Source: Pseudomonas sp. GV085
GTDB taxonomy: Bacteria; Pseudomonadota; Gammaproteobacteria; Pseudomonadales; Pseudomonadaceae
DNA length: 64,000 nucleotides
Direction: 5' to 3'
NCBI RefSeq assembly: GCF_003050925.1
Contig: NZ_QAOV01000001.1
Location: 186,001 to 250,000 of the forward strand
Positions 39,138 to 47,597 of this stretch are shown here, in pieces. Each line of letters starts with the position of its first letter. Position 1 is the stretch's first letter. The notes beneath the pieces are model-generated. The model had not been told where the DNA came from, made no database searches, and saw only the letters and a list, made by a program, of their open reading frames with translations. Both the position numbers and the translations under genes were made by a program.

Positions 39138-39607
39138 TCTTCGCCCATCTGCGATTGCAGATAGTTCTCGAGCCCGATTTTATCGATCAGGCCCAACTGG
39201 GTTTCCAACCAGTCGATATGTTCTTCTTCGGACTCGAGGATATCTTCAAGCAGCTCACGGCTACCGAAGTCGCCGACTGTTTCGCAATGAGCGATAGCCA
39301 CCTTGAGATCCGCGTGACCGATGCGTTCGATACGCAGGTCGCACTCCAGCATTTCCTTGGTGTGCTCACCGATGTGCAGCTTGCCCAGGTCCTGGACGTT
39401 CGGCAGGCCTTCAAGGAACAGGATTCGCTTGATCAGCTTGTCCGCGTGCTTCATCTCGTCGATGGATTCGTGGTACTCGTGCTTGCCGAGCTTGTTCAGG
39501 CCCCAATCTTCATACATGCGCGCATGCAGGAAGTATTGATTGATCGCGACCAGCTCATTGGCGAGGATCTTGTTGAGATGCTGGATGACTGTAACGTCGC
39601 CTTTCAT
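39134..39607 (-). CDS. bfr: Bacterioferritin (heme-binding ferritin, BfrB type)
   Basis: A 157-residue subunit of the 24-mer iron store. All ferroxidase ligands are present: Glu18, Glu51, His54, Glu94, Glu127 and His130. Met52, the heme ligand between subunits, is there too, so this is a true heme bacterioferritin. Starting at [20 protein letters not shown] matches the family; a frame start 10 codons upstream is not. Its release partner Bfd is encoded about 200 bases upstream in the same direction. The stop codon lies within a REP half-unit. Confidence 0.97.
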   Translation of the reverse strand: MKGDVTVIQHLNKILANELVAINQYFLHARMYEDWGLNKLGKHEYHESIDEMKHADKLIKRILFLEGLPNVQDLGKLHIGEHTKEMLECDLRIERIGHADLKVAIAHCETVGDFGSRELLEDILESEEEHIDWLETQLGLIDKIGLENYLQSQMGEE

Positions 39608-39762
39608 GGTGGGGTCCTGCCCTTTATTAGCTGTCAATAGGGCAGAGTTTGAGCCGCGTATTTAAGGGTGTCAAACCTAAGTTATTGAAACTTAAATGAA
39701 AATTAATCGGAATAAGAATGTTTGTGTTCCGCGTCTAGAGCATAACTAGTTGATTTTGAGGC

Positions 39763-39789
39763 ATAAAAAAACCGGACATATGTCCGGTT
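39763..39789 (-). terminator. Intrinsic terminator of bfd
   Basis: The perfect palindrome AACCGGACATATGTCCGGTT (39770-39789), with an A run at 39764-39770 that gives a U run on the minus-strand transcript. Confidence 0.88.
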
Positions 39790-39805
39790 CTTTGAAATTC
39801 GATAA

Positions 39806-40024
39806 TTAAGCCGCAGTAAATTCCGCAGGAAAAGGAATTGCAGCCTGGGCCGTTTGCAGTTTGGTCAGGGTCTCGCGGACCACTTCCTTGGCGAGGCAGG
39901 CACATTTGCCGCATTGACTGGCAACGCCGGTGGCCACTCGGACTTCCTTGTAGCTGCAGCATCCTTCATAGATCGCATCGCGGATTTGACCGTCGGTGAC
40001 GCCAGTGCAGAGGCAAACATACAT
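39806..40024 (-). CDS. bfd: Bacterioferritin-associated ferredoxin
   Basis: A 72-residue [2Fe-2S] protein that reduces the iron core of BfrB so that iron is released. The four cluster cysteines are Cys4, Cys6, Cys38 and Cys41, in the Bfd-specific spacing (MYVCLCTGVTD ... SQCGKC). I chose the ATG at 40022-40024, preceded by a good AAGGA; the frame extends ten codons further without homology. A Fur-like box lies about 50-65 bases upstream, so the gene is likely switched on by iron shortage. Confidence 0.96.
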   Translation of the reverse strand: MYVCLCTGVTDGQIRDAIYEGCCSYKEVRVATGVASQCGKCACLAKEVVRETLTKLQTAQAAIPFPAEFTAA

Positions 40025-40335
40025 AAGGAAGGACCGTCGCTGATTGTGACTCAATTGCGATGGATCTTAATGTTAACGAGAATGATTGTCAAAGTGGTTT
40101 CAGTGCACTTTCCGTCATAAACGGGGATGGCTGACGAACGGTCTGTCTGGCAAATCGGTGATACAAAACCGATGAGGATTTCATCGTACCGGGAAAAAAC
40201 AGCTAAGCCAGCTCAAACACGCGGTGTATGATGACCGGTCTTTTGCGACCGGGGATCGTGTCACAGGGCTGTCGCCTCAGGGTGGCAGGCTGATTCGAAC
40301 CCTGTTTCTCACGCTATTACACCAGGAGATATCCA
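40025..40335. other. Intergenic region between divergent bfd and prx
   Basis: A 311-base region with the Fur-like box near 40072-40090 and, closer to prx, a hairpin GACCGGTC-TTTTGC-GACCGG (about 40233-40252). No gene seen. Confidence 0.5.
40072..40090 (-). promoter_or_regulatory. Fur-like box upstream of bfd
   Basis: GTTAACGAGAATGATTGTC matches 14 of 19 positions of the classic Fur box. It lies 48 bases before the bfd start. Confidence 0.68.
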
Positions 40336-40938
40336 ATGAGCGTACTCGTAGGCAAACAAGCCCCTGACTTCACCGTACCGGCCGTACTCGGCAATGGCGA
40401 GATCGTTGACAGCTTCACCCTGTCTTCGGCGATCAAAGGCAAATACGGCCTGGTGTTCTTCTACCCACTGGACTTCACCTTCGTATGCCCGTCCGAGCTG
40501 ATCGCTCTGGACAACCGCATGTCCGAGTTCAAGGCGCGTAACGTTGAAGTGGTCGCTGTGTCGATCGACTCGCACTTCACCCACAACGCATGGCGCAACA
40601 CCCCGGTCAACAATGGCGGTATCGGCGAAGTTCGCTACACCATGGCTGCCGACATCAAGCAGGAAATCATGAAAGCCTATGACGTTCAGTCCGCTGACGG
40701 CGTGGCTTTCCGTGGCGCGTTCCTGATCGACGACAAAGGCGTTGTCCGTTCGCAGATCATCAACGACCTGCCGCTGGGCCGTAACATGGAAGAGCTGCTG
40801 CGTCTGGTCGACGCTCTGCAATTTCACGAAGAGCACGGCGAAGTCTGCCCTGCCAACTGGAAAAAAGGCGACAAAGGCATGAACGCTTCGCCAGAAGGCG
40901 TTGCGGCTTACCTGACCGAGCACGCTGCCGCTCTGTAA
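40336..40938 (+). CDS. Typical 2-Cys peroxiredoxin (AhpC/TSA family)
   Basis: A 200-residue cytosolic peroxidase. The peroxidatic Cys51 is in DFTFVCPSELIA, the resolving Cys171 in HGEVCPANW, and a C-terminal tail follows, as in typical 2-Cys enzymes. It reduces hydrogen peroxide and alkyl peroxides with thioredoxin or another reductant. The gene is a paralogue of ahpC and stands alone, divergent from bfd; it has a strong ribosome site (CAGGAGATATCC) and a terminator. The match to the Pseudomonas gene at this locus rests on memory of the neighbourhood. Confidence 0.95.
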   Translation: MSVLVGKQAPDFTVPAVLGNGEIVDSFTLSSAIKGKYGLVFFYPLDFTFVCPSELIALDNRMSEFKARNVEVVAVSIDSHFTHNAWRNTPVNNGGIGEVRYTMAADIKQEIMKAYDVQSADGVAFRGAFLIDDKGVVRSQIINDLPLGRNMEELLRLVDALQFHEEHGEVCPANWKKGDKGMNASPEGVAAYLTEHAAAL

Positions 40939-40970
40939 GGCGCAGGCTCCAGCTATAAAAAGCAGGTACA

Positions 40971-41000
40971 AAAAAACCGGCCTTCGAGGCCGGTTTTTTT
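40971..41000 (+). terminator. Intrinsic terminator of the peroxiredoxin gene
   Basis: AAACCGGCC pairs with GGCCGGTTT around TTCGA, with flanking A and T runs. Confidence 0.93.
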
Positions 41001-41025
41001 ATGGGCGGGATAACGCCGGGACTGT

Positions 41026-41123
41026 GTAGGAGCGAGCTTGCTCGCGATGGACGTGAACGATAACGCTGGGAGTCTGACACCCCGCGGCGTTCTCAAGTCC
41101 ATCGCGAGCGAGCTCGCTCCTAC
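41026..41123. repeat. REP inverted pair (GTAGGAGCGAGCTTGCTCGCGATGGAC family)
   Basis: Arms start at 41026 and end at 41123 as near-perfect inverted copies, between the convergent prx and rnt genes. Confidence 0.9.
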
Positions 41124-41132
41124 AAAGAACAA

Positions 41133-41810
41133 TCAATCGTCGAAGTCTTCCCAACCGCCCATTTGTTTCCAGCGATTGACGATGCCGCAGAACAGCTCAG
41201 CGGTCTTCTCGGTGTCGTAACGGGCCGAGTGAGCCTCGCGGCCATCGAAATCGATGTCCGCTGCCTGACAAGCCTTGGCCAGCACGGTTTGACCGTAGGC
41301 CAGGCCAGCGAGCGTTGCGGTATCGAAACTGGAGAACGGATGGAACGGGTTGCGCTTCATGTCCAGCCGCGCAACCGCAGCATTCAGGAAGCCCAGGTCG
41401 AAGCTGCTGTTGTGCCCAACCAAAATCGCCCGTTTGCAGCCGTTGGCCTTTAGCGCCTTGCGCACGCCGCGGAAAATATCGTTCAGGGCCGACTCTTCAC
41501 TCACCGCCATGCGCAGCGGGTGATCGAGCTTGATCCCGGTGAACTCCAGGGCCGCCGCTTCGATGTTCGCGCCTTCGAACGGCTCGACACGGAAGAAGTA
41601 GGTGTGATCCGGGTAAACAAAACCCTTTTCATCCATGGCGATGGTGGTCGCGGCGATCTCCAGAAGGGCATCGGTGGCCGAATTGAAGCCACCGGTTTCT
41701 ACGTCGACGACAACCGGCAGGTAACCACGGAACCTGGCCGCCATTGGATGACGAGGGCCACCTCCGCCGCCGTTGCCTTCCAGTTCGTCGTCGAAATGGT
41801 CTTCACTCAC
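41133..41810 (-). CDS. rnt: Ribonuclease T
   Basis: A 225-residue DEDD exonuclease that trims tRNA CCA ends and other RNA 3' ends. Exo I is [11 protein letters not shown] (Asp36, Glu38), Exo II has [15 protein letters not shown], and Exo III has [16 protein letters not shown] glycine-rich stretch (about 12-20) stands before the domain. It overlaps the end of pyrC by four bases (ATGA), so the two genes are coupled. Confidence 0.96.
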   Translation of the reverse strand: MSEDHFDDELEGNGGGGGPRHPMAARFRGYLPVVVDVETGGFNSATDALLEIAATTIAMDEKGFVYPDHTYFFRVEPFEGANIEAAALEFTGIKLDHPLRMAVSEESALNDIFRGVRKALKANGCKRAILVGHNSSFDLGFLNAAVARLDMKRNPFHPFSSFDTATLAGLAYGQTVLAKACQAADIDFDGREAHSARYDTEKTAELFCGIVNRWKQMGGWEDFDD

Positions 41811-42853
41811 GCGTGTTCCTCCAGCAGGCGCCAGCGCAGTTTTTCACCGGCGCGCAGCGGGATAACGGTCAGCTCGCCAAATGGCAGGCTGGTCGGGGCG
41901 GTCCATTCTTCGCGGACCAGGGTGATGTGATCGGTGTTGGCCGGCAGACCATAGAACCGAGGGCCGTAGAGGCTGGCGAAGGCCTCGAGCTTGTCCAGCG
42001 CATTGCGCTGTTCGAAGGCTTCGGCGTACATCTCGATGGCCGCATAGGCGGTGTAGCAACCGGCGCAGCCGCAGGCCGCTTCCTTGGCGTGCTGGGCGTG
42101 GGGCGCCGAGTCAGTGCCGAGGAAGAACTTCTCGCTGCCGCTGGTGGCGGCGTCGAGCAGGGCTTCCTGGTGGGTATTGCGCTTGAGGATCGGCAGGCAA
42201 TAGAAGTGCGGCCGAATCCCGCCCACCAGCATGTGATTGCGGTTGTACAGCAGGTGATGCGCGGTGATGGTTGCGCCAACGTTGGCCGAAGCCGAGTTGA
42301 CGAACTGCACGGCGTCGGCGGTGGTGATGTGTTCGAAGACCACTTTGAGGGTCGGGAAACGCTCGACCACACGACGCATGTGCTCATCGATGAAGATTTT
42401 TTCGCGATCGAAAACGTCGACATCGCCACGGGTGACTTCGCCATGAACCAACAAGGGCATCCCGACTTCGGCCATGGCCTCGAGTGCAGGGAAGATCTTG
42501 TCGATGCTGGTGACGCCAGAGTCCGAGTTGGTGGTCGCGCCTGCCGGGTACAGCTTGGCGGCGTGCACGAATCCACTGGCCTTGGCCTCGCGAATTTCTT
42601 CAGGCTGGGTGCGGTCGGTCAGGTACAGGACCATCAGCGGCTCGAACGGGCTGCCGGCCGGGCGGGCAGCGAGAATCCGCTGGCGATAGCCATCGGCTTC
42701 GGCCGCGTTGCGCACCGGTGGAACCAGGTTGGGCATGATGATGGCGCGGCCAAAGGTGCGCGCGACATCCGCGACGGTATTGGTCAACACGGCACCATCG
42801 CGAAGATGAATGTGCCAGTCGTCGGGACGCAGCAGGGTCAGGCGGTCGGACAT
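41807..42853 (-). CDS. pyrC: Dihydroorotase (PyrC type)
   Basis: A 348-residue zinc amidohydrolase that closes carbamoyl aspartate to dihydroorotate in pyrimidine synthesis. The metal-binding HIH is at His14 and His16 ([10 protein letters not shown]), and the carboxylated lysine region is [16 protein letters not shown]. His residues in LVHGEVTR and VVFEHITT, and the aspartate in LGTDSAPH, complete the site. This is the monofunctional E. coli PyrC type, not PyrX. rnt follows with a four-base overlap. Confidence 0.97.
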   Translation of the reverse strand: MSDRLTLLRPDDWHIHLRDGAVLTNTVADVARTFGRAIIMPNLVPPVRNAAEADGYRQRILAARPAGSPFEPLMVLYLTDRTQPEEIREAKASGFVHAAKLYPAGATTNSDSGVTSIDKIFPALEAMAEVGMPLLVHGEVTRGDVDVFDREKIFIDEHMRRVVERFPTLKVVFEHITTADAVQFVNSASANVGATITAHHLLYNRNHMLVGGIRPHFYCLPILKRNTHQEALLDAATSGSEKFFLGTDSAPHAQHAKEAACGCAGCYTAYAAIEMYAEAFEQRNALDKLEAFASLYGPRFYGLPANTDHITLVREEWTAPTSLPFGELTVIPLRAGEKLRWRLLEEHA

Positions 42854-43012
42854 GAGGGGATTCCAGGCGGGTCAAACTGAGGGGAATGCTACCGGAAAAG
42901 ACACTTGCAGGCACTCGCTATCAAGTTTTGCTGGAAGCTTCCGATATCCAACAGGTATGCCGTAAACATGTGTGTGTCGGTCTTTTTGTTGTAGAAGCCA
43001 GTGGAGCCTCCC

Positions 43013-43918
43013 GTGCGCCAGCGTTATTTAGCCTTGCTCAGTGTGTTTGCCAGCCTTCCCGCGATGGCGCTCACTTTCCAGACTCGTCTGGAGAGCATTG
43101 AGTGGTCGGTCGAAGGTGACAAGTTCGAATGCCGCCTGGCTCAGCCGATTACCGACTTCGGTTCGGGCGAGTTCGTGCGTCGTGCCGGCGAGCAGGCGAC
43201 TTTTCGTCTGAAAACCTACAATCCGATGATCGGCGGCGGTTCAGCGACTTTGCTGGCCGCTGCGGCACCCTGGCAACCGGGGCGTGATGATATCAACCTG
43301 GGTACGGTGAGAATCGGTAGCGGTAACGTGTTGTTCAGCAGTTCTCAGGTTCAGGCCGGGCGCCTGATCAGCGGACTGATGGACGGTCGCAGTCCGGTGG
43401 TTCGCCATTCCGGGGGGGATGGCCGGGTGTCGGAAGTGCGCTTGCTGCCGGTCAGGTTCACCAAGGCGTTTACCGATTATCAAAGCTGCGTGGCCAAATT
43501 GTTGCCGCAGAACTTCGAGCAGGTGAAGCAATCCGACATCGGCTTCCCTGGCGGCGGAATCGAACTCGACAGCGCTGCGAAGGCCAGGCTGCAGGTGATG
43601 CTGGAGTACATGAAGGCCGATCCGATGGTCAATCACATCGAGCTCGACGGTCACTCCGACAACAGCGGCAACCGCCTGACCAACCGCGATCTGTCGCGGC
43701 GCCGGGCCCTGGCAGTGATGGAGTTCTTCAAGGCCAACGGCATCCTGGAGTCGCAAATCACCGTGCGTTTCCATGGCGAGCGTTATCCGCTGGCGCCTAA
43801 CACCAGCAATACCAACCGTGCGAAGAACCGTCGAGTGGCGGTGCGCCTGGAGCGCGGAGCACCCGCGGAACAAGTCGCCCCGCAAGCGCCGAAAGCGGCC
43901 GTTTCGGCAACTTCCTGA
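43013..43918 (+). CDS. motY: Flagellar T-ring type protein MotY (OmpA-like domain)
   Basis: A 301-residue periplasmic protein. Signal peptide about 1-19 (RQRYLALLSVFASLPAMA). The N-terminal MotY domain follows, then a C-terminal OmpA-type peptidoglycan-binding domain (about 180-285) with HIELDGHSDNSGNRLTNRDLSRRRALAV. In Pseudomonas MotY helps fix the MotAB/MotCD stators. I chose the GTG at 43013, preceded by GTGGAGCCTCCC, because it gives a clean signal peptide. No other flagellar gene is here, which is normal for motY in this genus. argG follows. Confidence 0.92.
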   Translation: MRQRYLALLSVFASLPAMALTFQTRLESIEWSVEGDKFECRLAQPITDFGSGEFVRRAGEQATFRLKTYNPMIGGGSATLLAAAAPWQPGRDDINLGTVRIGSGNVLFSSSQVQAGRLISGLMDGRSPVVRHSGGDGRVSEVRLLPVRFTKAFTDYQSCVAKLLPQNFEQVKQSDIGFPGGGIELDSAAKARLQVMLEYMKADPMVNHIELDGHSDNSGNRLTNRDLSRRRALAVMEFFKANGILESQITVRFHGERYPLAPNTSNTNRAKNRRVAVRLERGAPAEQVAPQAPKAAVSATS

Positions 43919-43930
43919 CTATTTGGTCAT

Positions 43931-43988
43931 CGTCGCTCCCTCGACATAATCTGTCGCTTCGTCGTCATAAGCTGTCGCGCCACTGTAA
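43931..43988 (+). promoter_or_regulatory. Three tandem ArgR half-sites upstream of argG
   Basis: CGTCGC-N8-CA (43931), TGTCGC-N8-CA (43952) and TGTCGC-N8-AA (43973) are repeated at exactly 21 bases, two helical turns. The last matches the Pseudomonas ArgR half-site fully; the others differ at one or two of eight fixed positions. They end 59 bases before argG. Confidence 0.75.
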
Positions 43989-44047
43989 ATTATTCTGCAT
44001 GAGCGGTAGACTTCCCGGCTTTCCGTAGAATCCCGTGGAGTGATGGC

Positions 44048-45265
44048 ATGGCGGACGTAAACAAGGTCGTTCTGGCGTATTCCGGCGGCCTGGACACTTC
44101 GGTGATCCTCAAGTGGCTGCAGGATACTTATAACTGTGAAGTGGTGACCTTCACCGCTGACCTGGGTCAGGGCGAAGAGGTCGAACCTGCACGCGCCAAG
44201 GCTCAGGCCATGGGCGTCAAAGAGATCTACATCGACGACTTGCGCGAAGAGTTCGTGCGCGACTTCGTTTTCCCGATGTTCCGCGCCAACACCGTTTACG
44301 AAGGCGAGTACCTGCTGGGTACTTCCATCGCTCGTCCGCTGATCGCCAAGCGCCTGATCGAAATCGCCAACGAAACCGGTGCAGACGCCATTTCCCATGG
44401 CGCCACCGGCAAGGGTAACGACCAAGTTCGTTTCGAGCTCGGTGCGTACGCCTTGAAGCCAGGTGTGAAAGTGATCGCCCCTTGGCGCGAGTGGGACCTG
44501 CTGTCCCGTGAAAAGCTGATGGACTACGCCGATAAGCACGCGATCCCGATCGAGCGCCACGGCAAGAAGAAGTCCCCGTATTCCATGGATGCCAACCTGC
44601 TGCACATCTCCTATGAAGGCGGCGTGCTGGAAGACACCTGGACCGAGCACGAAGAAGACATGTGGAAATGGACCGTCTCCCCGGAGAACGCTCCAGACAA
44701 ACCTCAATACCTGGAACTGACCTACCGCAACGGCGACATCGTCGCGCTGGACGGCGTCGAAATGACTCCGGCCACCGTGCTGGCGACCCTGAACCGTATC
44801 GGTGGTGAACACGGTATCGGTCGTCTCGACATCGTCGAGAACCGTTATGTGGGCATGAAGTCCCGTGGCTGCTACGAAACCCCTGGCGGCACCATCATGC
44901 TGCGCGCTCACCGTGCGATCGAATCGATCACCCTGGACCGCGAAGTAGCTCACCTCAAGGACGAGCTGATGCCGAAATATGCCAGCCTGATCTACACCGG
45001 TTACTGGTGGAGCCCTGAGCGTCTGATGCTGCAACAAATGATCGATGCGTCCCAGGCCCACGTGAACGGTGTTGTTCGCCTGAAGCTGTACAAGGGCAAT
45101 GTGATCGTTACGGGTCGCAAGTCTGACGAATCGTTGTTCGACGCCAACATCGCGACCTTCGAAGAAGATGGTGGCGCGTACAACCAGGCGGATGCAGCGG
45201 GCTTCATCAAGCTCAACGCCTTGCGCATGCGCATTGCAGCGAACAAAGGCCGGAAGCTGTTCTGA
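44048..45265 (+). CDS. argG: Argininosuccinate synthase
   Basis: A 405-residue enzyme that joins citrulline and aspartate with ATP, the step after ArgF. The PP-loop is [12 protein letters not shown] (about 10-21); [15 protein letters not shown]-like and [17 protein letters not shown] blocks are present. Length and start ([14 protein letters not shown]) are standard. It is single, follows motY and has tandem ArgR-type sites upstream. A 16-base-pair perfect stem follows the gene. Confidence 0.98.
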   Translation: MADVNKVVLAYSGGLDTSVILKWLQDTYNCEVVTFTADLGQGEEVEPARAKAQAMGVKEIYIDDLREEFVRDFVFPMFRANTVYEGEYLLGTSIARPLIAKRLIEIANETGADAISHGATGKGNDQVRFELGAYALKPGVKVIAPWREWDLLSREKLMDYADKHAIPIERHGKKKSPYSMDANLLHISYEGGVLEDTWTEHEEDMWKWTVSPENAPDKPQYLELTYRNGDIVALDGVEMTPATVLATLNRIGGEHGIGRLDIVENRYVGMKSRGCYETPGGTIMLRAHRAIESITLDREVAHLKDELMPKYASLIYTGYWWSPERLMLQQMIDASQAHVNGVVRLKLYKGNVIVTGRKSDESLFDANIATFEEDGGAYNQADAAGFIKLNALRMRIAANKGRKLF

Positions 45266-45284
45266 GACCTTTGAGATCGTGATG

Positions 45285-45319
45285 GATGCCTGATCTCGTC
45301 CAGGACGAGATCAGGCATC
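45285..45319. repeat. Perfect 16-bp inverted repeat after argG
   Basis: GATGCCTGATCTCGTC (45285-45300) and its exact complement GACGAGATCAGGCATC (45304-45319) are separated by CAG. No U run follows (TGAAAACG). It may end the argG transcript or mark a boundary with the AT-rich region downstream. Confidence 0.85.
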
Positions 45320-45414
45320 TGAAAACGGGGTGTGACGCCAGTTACTACGTTGTCGTGTGTTTGCGTTTGCGCTGACGATTTCCTGTTTTTCTCCTTCCAG
45401 TGGTCTGTCCTGTT

Positions 45415-46125
45415 CTACGTGTTGTTGTCTGCTGGTTGTCCGGCTTGATCAATGACCGACAACCTGTGCGAGTCCAGATTGTAGGCCACATAAAAGGCGG
45501 CACTGCGCTTCCTGGTCTGCTTTGAATATTTAAGCGCACTGGCTTTCAGTAAAGCCTCCGAAACGGCACACGTGACAAACAGAATCACGTACGCCGTCTT
45601 TTCCCGCGGCCTCTGGATTTTTTCCAGCAGCGCTCCAAACTCGACCTCCTTGCTCATCCAGCGTGCATCCACGATGTACAGGTCTTTTATAAACTCCGGT
45701 AACTGAAGTTGATGCTGAACAAATACGGTGGATTGCAGGCCAATCCCCGTTGGCGGGCCCTGTGCGCCGCAGGGCGTCCGAGCTGACTGCCGGTCATCCG
45801 TTGACGTTTCCAGAGCGGAACTCCCAGAGGACTTCCCGGCCGCCTTTTTTTCCGGCCGCCCGGCATCATCCATGACTTTCATGAAGTGTTTGCCCTTTTC
45901 AAAGTCGGAAGGCGCATACAGTGATCTGTAGTTGAAGTTGAGTGTCGCGAAAAAAAGCAAAAGTAAATAAAACGGAAAGCTGATCAGAAACCAGACATAG
46001 AGTTCTCTTTCCTCTTGGTCAAGGAAGGGTAGAGAAACGGCTGCCGAAGTCTCAGAGAGCGCTGCGAATATCGCGATAATTGTCATCGGGTTGTTAATTC
46101 GTTTTTTATCATGTTCTATATTCAT
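45415..46125 (-). CDS. Uncharacterised membrane protein
   Basis: A 236-residue protein of no family I recognise. Two hydrophobic segments lie at about 15-33 and 43-63 (YVWFLISFPFYLLLLFF). A charged, low-complexity stretch follows (about 90-125), and then a soluble C-terminal part with DLYIVDARWMSKEVEF and a third moderately hydrophobic piece (AYVILFVTCAVSEALL). Base composition is lower in G+C than neighbours, which suggests late acquisition. Ribosome site is weak; an internal Met14 is another possible start. It faces away from the response regulator gene. Confidence 0.6.
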   Translation of the reverse strand: MNIEHDKKRINNPMTIIAIFAALSETSAAVSLPFLDQEERELYVWFLISFPFYLLLLFFATLNFNYRSLYAPSDFEKGKHFMKVMDDAGRPEKKAAGKSSGSSALETSTDDRQSARTPCGAQGPPTGIGLQSTVFVQHQLQLPEFIKDLYIVDARWMSKEVEFGALLEKIQRPREKTAYVILFVTCAVSEALLKASALKYSKQTRKRSAAFYVAYNLDSHRLSVIDQAGQPADNNT

Positions 46126-46605
46126 GCTCTATTGTCTTTTCTCGAATGGTTTATGGGAGTGGTTTGATGTAGTAGTTGTTGTGTTTTCTTCGGTTTTTTA
46201 AGTGTTGGTGGTGCTTTAATGATTGCTCAAAAAATATTATTTGCTGTAAGAGTAATTGGATGCTTGGTGTGTGATATTTCTGGTGTGAATGTTGAGTGCG
46301 AAAATATCAGTTACGTTTTAACGAAGGAGTAGAGGCTTATGTTTGTCAGGGCGCGACTGTTCAGGCCGGATCTCGGAAAATTTTGGTCGTAAATCGATAG
46401 CGGCAGCTGCTGGAAAGTGCGACACACTGACGCTGACACAGTTTTCAACTCATTCCGTTCGAGGGATTTTTGTAGGAGAAATCCGTGTTGTTTGTAGGGG
46501 ATGTCTCTTGGTGTGGGTGGCCGGAAGGGGCGACATGCCATGGGTGAAACGACTAGGCTATTGTGCGGGCTCTAAAAATTCGAACAGCGAAAATTGGACT
46601 TGCCC
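46126..46605. other. AT-rich intergenic region before the response regulator
   Basis: A 480-base region, clearly richer in A+T than the rest of the window (especially 46140-46330). It contains a possible 17-codon frame with a ribosome site at 46339-46392. No terminator, repeat or promoter is clear to me. Confidence 0.5.
46339..46392 (+). CDS. Possible 17-residue leader peptide
   Basis: ATG 46339 to TAA 46390 encodes MFVRARLFRPDLGKFWS, preceded by GAAGGAG ten bases away. It is short and basic. The evidence is only the ribosome site and position upstream of the response regulator gene. Confidence 0.25.
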   Translation: MFVRARLFRPDLGKFWS

Positions 46606-47232
46606 ATGAATAAAGTGCTGATCGTGGATGATCACCCCGTCATTCGTCTTGCGGTACGTATGCTAATGGAACGTCATGGCTACGAAGTTATTGCAGAAAC
46701 CGATAATGGTGTGGATGCACTGCAACTGGCCCGCGAACTTATGCCGGATATTGTCATTCTGGATATCGGGATTCCGAAACTGGACGGATTGGAAGTCATC
46801 GCGCGTTTGTCTTCGACCTCAATGCCGATGAAAGTTCTGATTCTGACTTCCCAGGCGCCGGGGCATTTTTCGATGCGTTGCATGCAATCCGGGGCGGCCG
46901 GTTATGTCTGCAAACAACAAGACCTGACGGAGTTGCTCAGTGCGATAAAGGCCGTTTTGTCAGGCTACAGTTACTTTCCTAATCAAGCCTTGCATACCGT
47001 GCGTTGCAGTTTGGGGAATGCCAGTGAGGCCGATATGGTTGATCGATTGTCAGGGCGGGAAATGATGGTCCTGCAACAGTTGGCCCGAGGAAAGACCAAT
47101 AAAGAGATTGCCGATGGAATGTTTCTCAGCAATAAAACAGTCAGTACTTACAAGACCCGTCTGTTGCTCAAACTGAATGCGAGGTCTCTGGTCGATTTGA
47201 TCGAGTTGGCACAACGCAATGGTCTGGTGTGA
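46606..47232 (+). CDS. Orphan response regulator, NarL/FixJ (LuxR HTH) family, EvgA/BvgA-like
   Basis: A 208-residue two-component regulator. The receiver domain has Asp8-Asp9, the phosphorylated Asp53 (VILDIGIP), Thr81 and Lys103. The LuxR-type helix-turn-helix covers about 148-205 (LSGREMMVLQQLARGKTNKEIA and LSNKTVSTYKTRLLLKL). It is most like EvgA/BvgA regulators, which work with hybrid sensors. No kinase gene is adjacent. The kinase-less BvgS-like protein at 19.6 kb is the only such receptor in the window, but linking them is speculation. The ATG 46606 is chosen over one four codons upstream. Confidence 0.9.
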   Translation: MNKVLIVDDHPVIRLAVRMLMERHGYEVIAETDNGVDALQLARELMPDIVILDIGIPKLDGLEVIARLSSTSMPMKVLILTSQAPGHFSMRCMQSGAAGYVCKQQDLTELLSAIKAVLSGYSYFPNQALHTVRCSLGNASEADMVDRLSGREMMVLQQLARGKTNKEIADGMFLSNKTVSTYKTRLLLKLNARSLVDLIELAQRNGLV

Positions 47233-47277
47233 TGACGTAACTGTGCGACAAGGGGCGTCTACCAGAGTATGGCACTT

Positions 47278-47306
47278 AAAAAAAGCCTCCGTTTCGGGAG
47301 GCTTTC
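47278..47306 (-). terminator. Intrinsic terminator of the PA3496-type gene
   Basis: AAAGCCTCC (47282-47290) pairs with GGAGGCTTT (47297-47305) around GTTTCG. The A run at 47278-47284 gives a U run on the minus-strand transcript. It may also work for the response regulator gene. Confidence 0.85.
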
Positions 47307-47311
47307 AGGTG

Positions 47312-47491
47312 TCATAAGTCAAAATCGTAATCGGCCAATTGCTTTTGCAGTCGGCGCTCCTCCAGCAGGTTGTCGATGGTGCGGCGTTTGCTCAGATTAG
47401 TTTTCGCTACTTCAACCACCGGCTCAGCGTCATCGGTTTCGGCGGTGGTGAAATCGTCTTCTACGTCCAATTGCTCTTTGCCAGTACTCAT
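47312..47491 (-). CDS. Small acidic protein, PA3496 family
   Basis: A 59-residue frame starting at ATG 47489-47491 and ending LADYDFDL. The N-terminal half is acidic (EDDFTTAETDDAEPVVEV), the other half is helical and basic (SKRRTIDNLLEERRLQKQ). In P. aeruginosa the gene beside nth is PA3496, a small protein that databases now call a putative envelope integrity protein; the match in size and place rests on memory. There is no signal peptide. It lies downstream of nth in the same direction. Confidence 0.8.
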   Translation of the reverse strand: MSTGKEQLDVEDDFTTAETDDAEPVVEVAKTNLSKRRTIDNLLEERRLQKQLADYDFDL

Positions 47492-47597
47492 TTAGTTGCT
47501 CCAGGCTAAGAAGGCCTTTGGCGCTCCTTATAGCGACAATCTCCCGGCGGGTAAAAAAGATTTTTTCAATCGGCAAATCAAAAAACCTAATAGCGCC

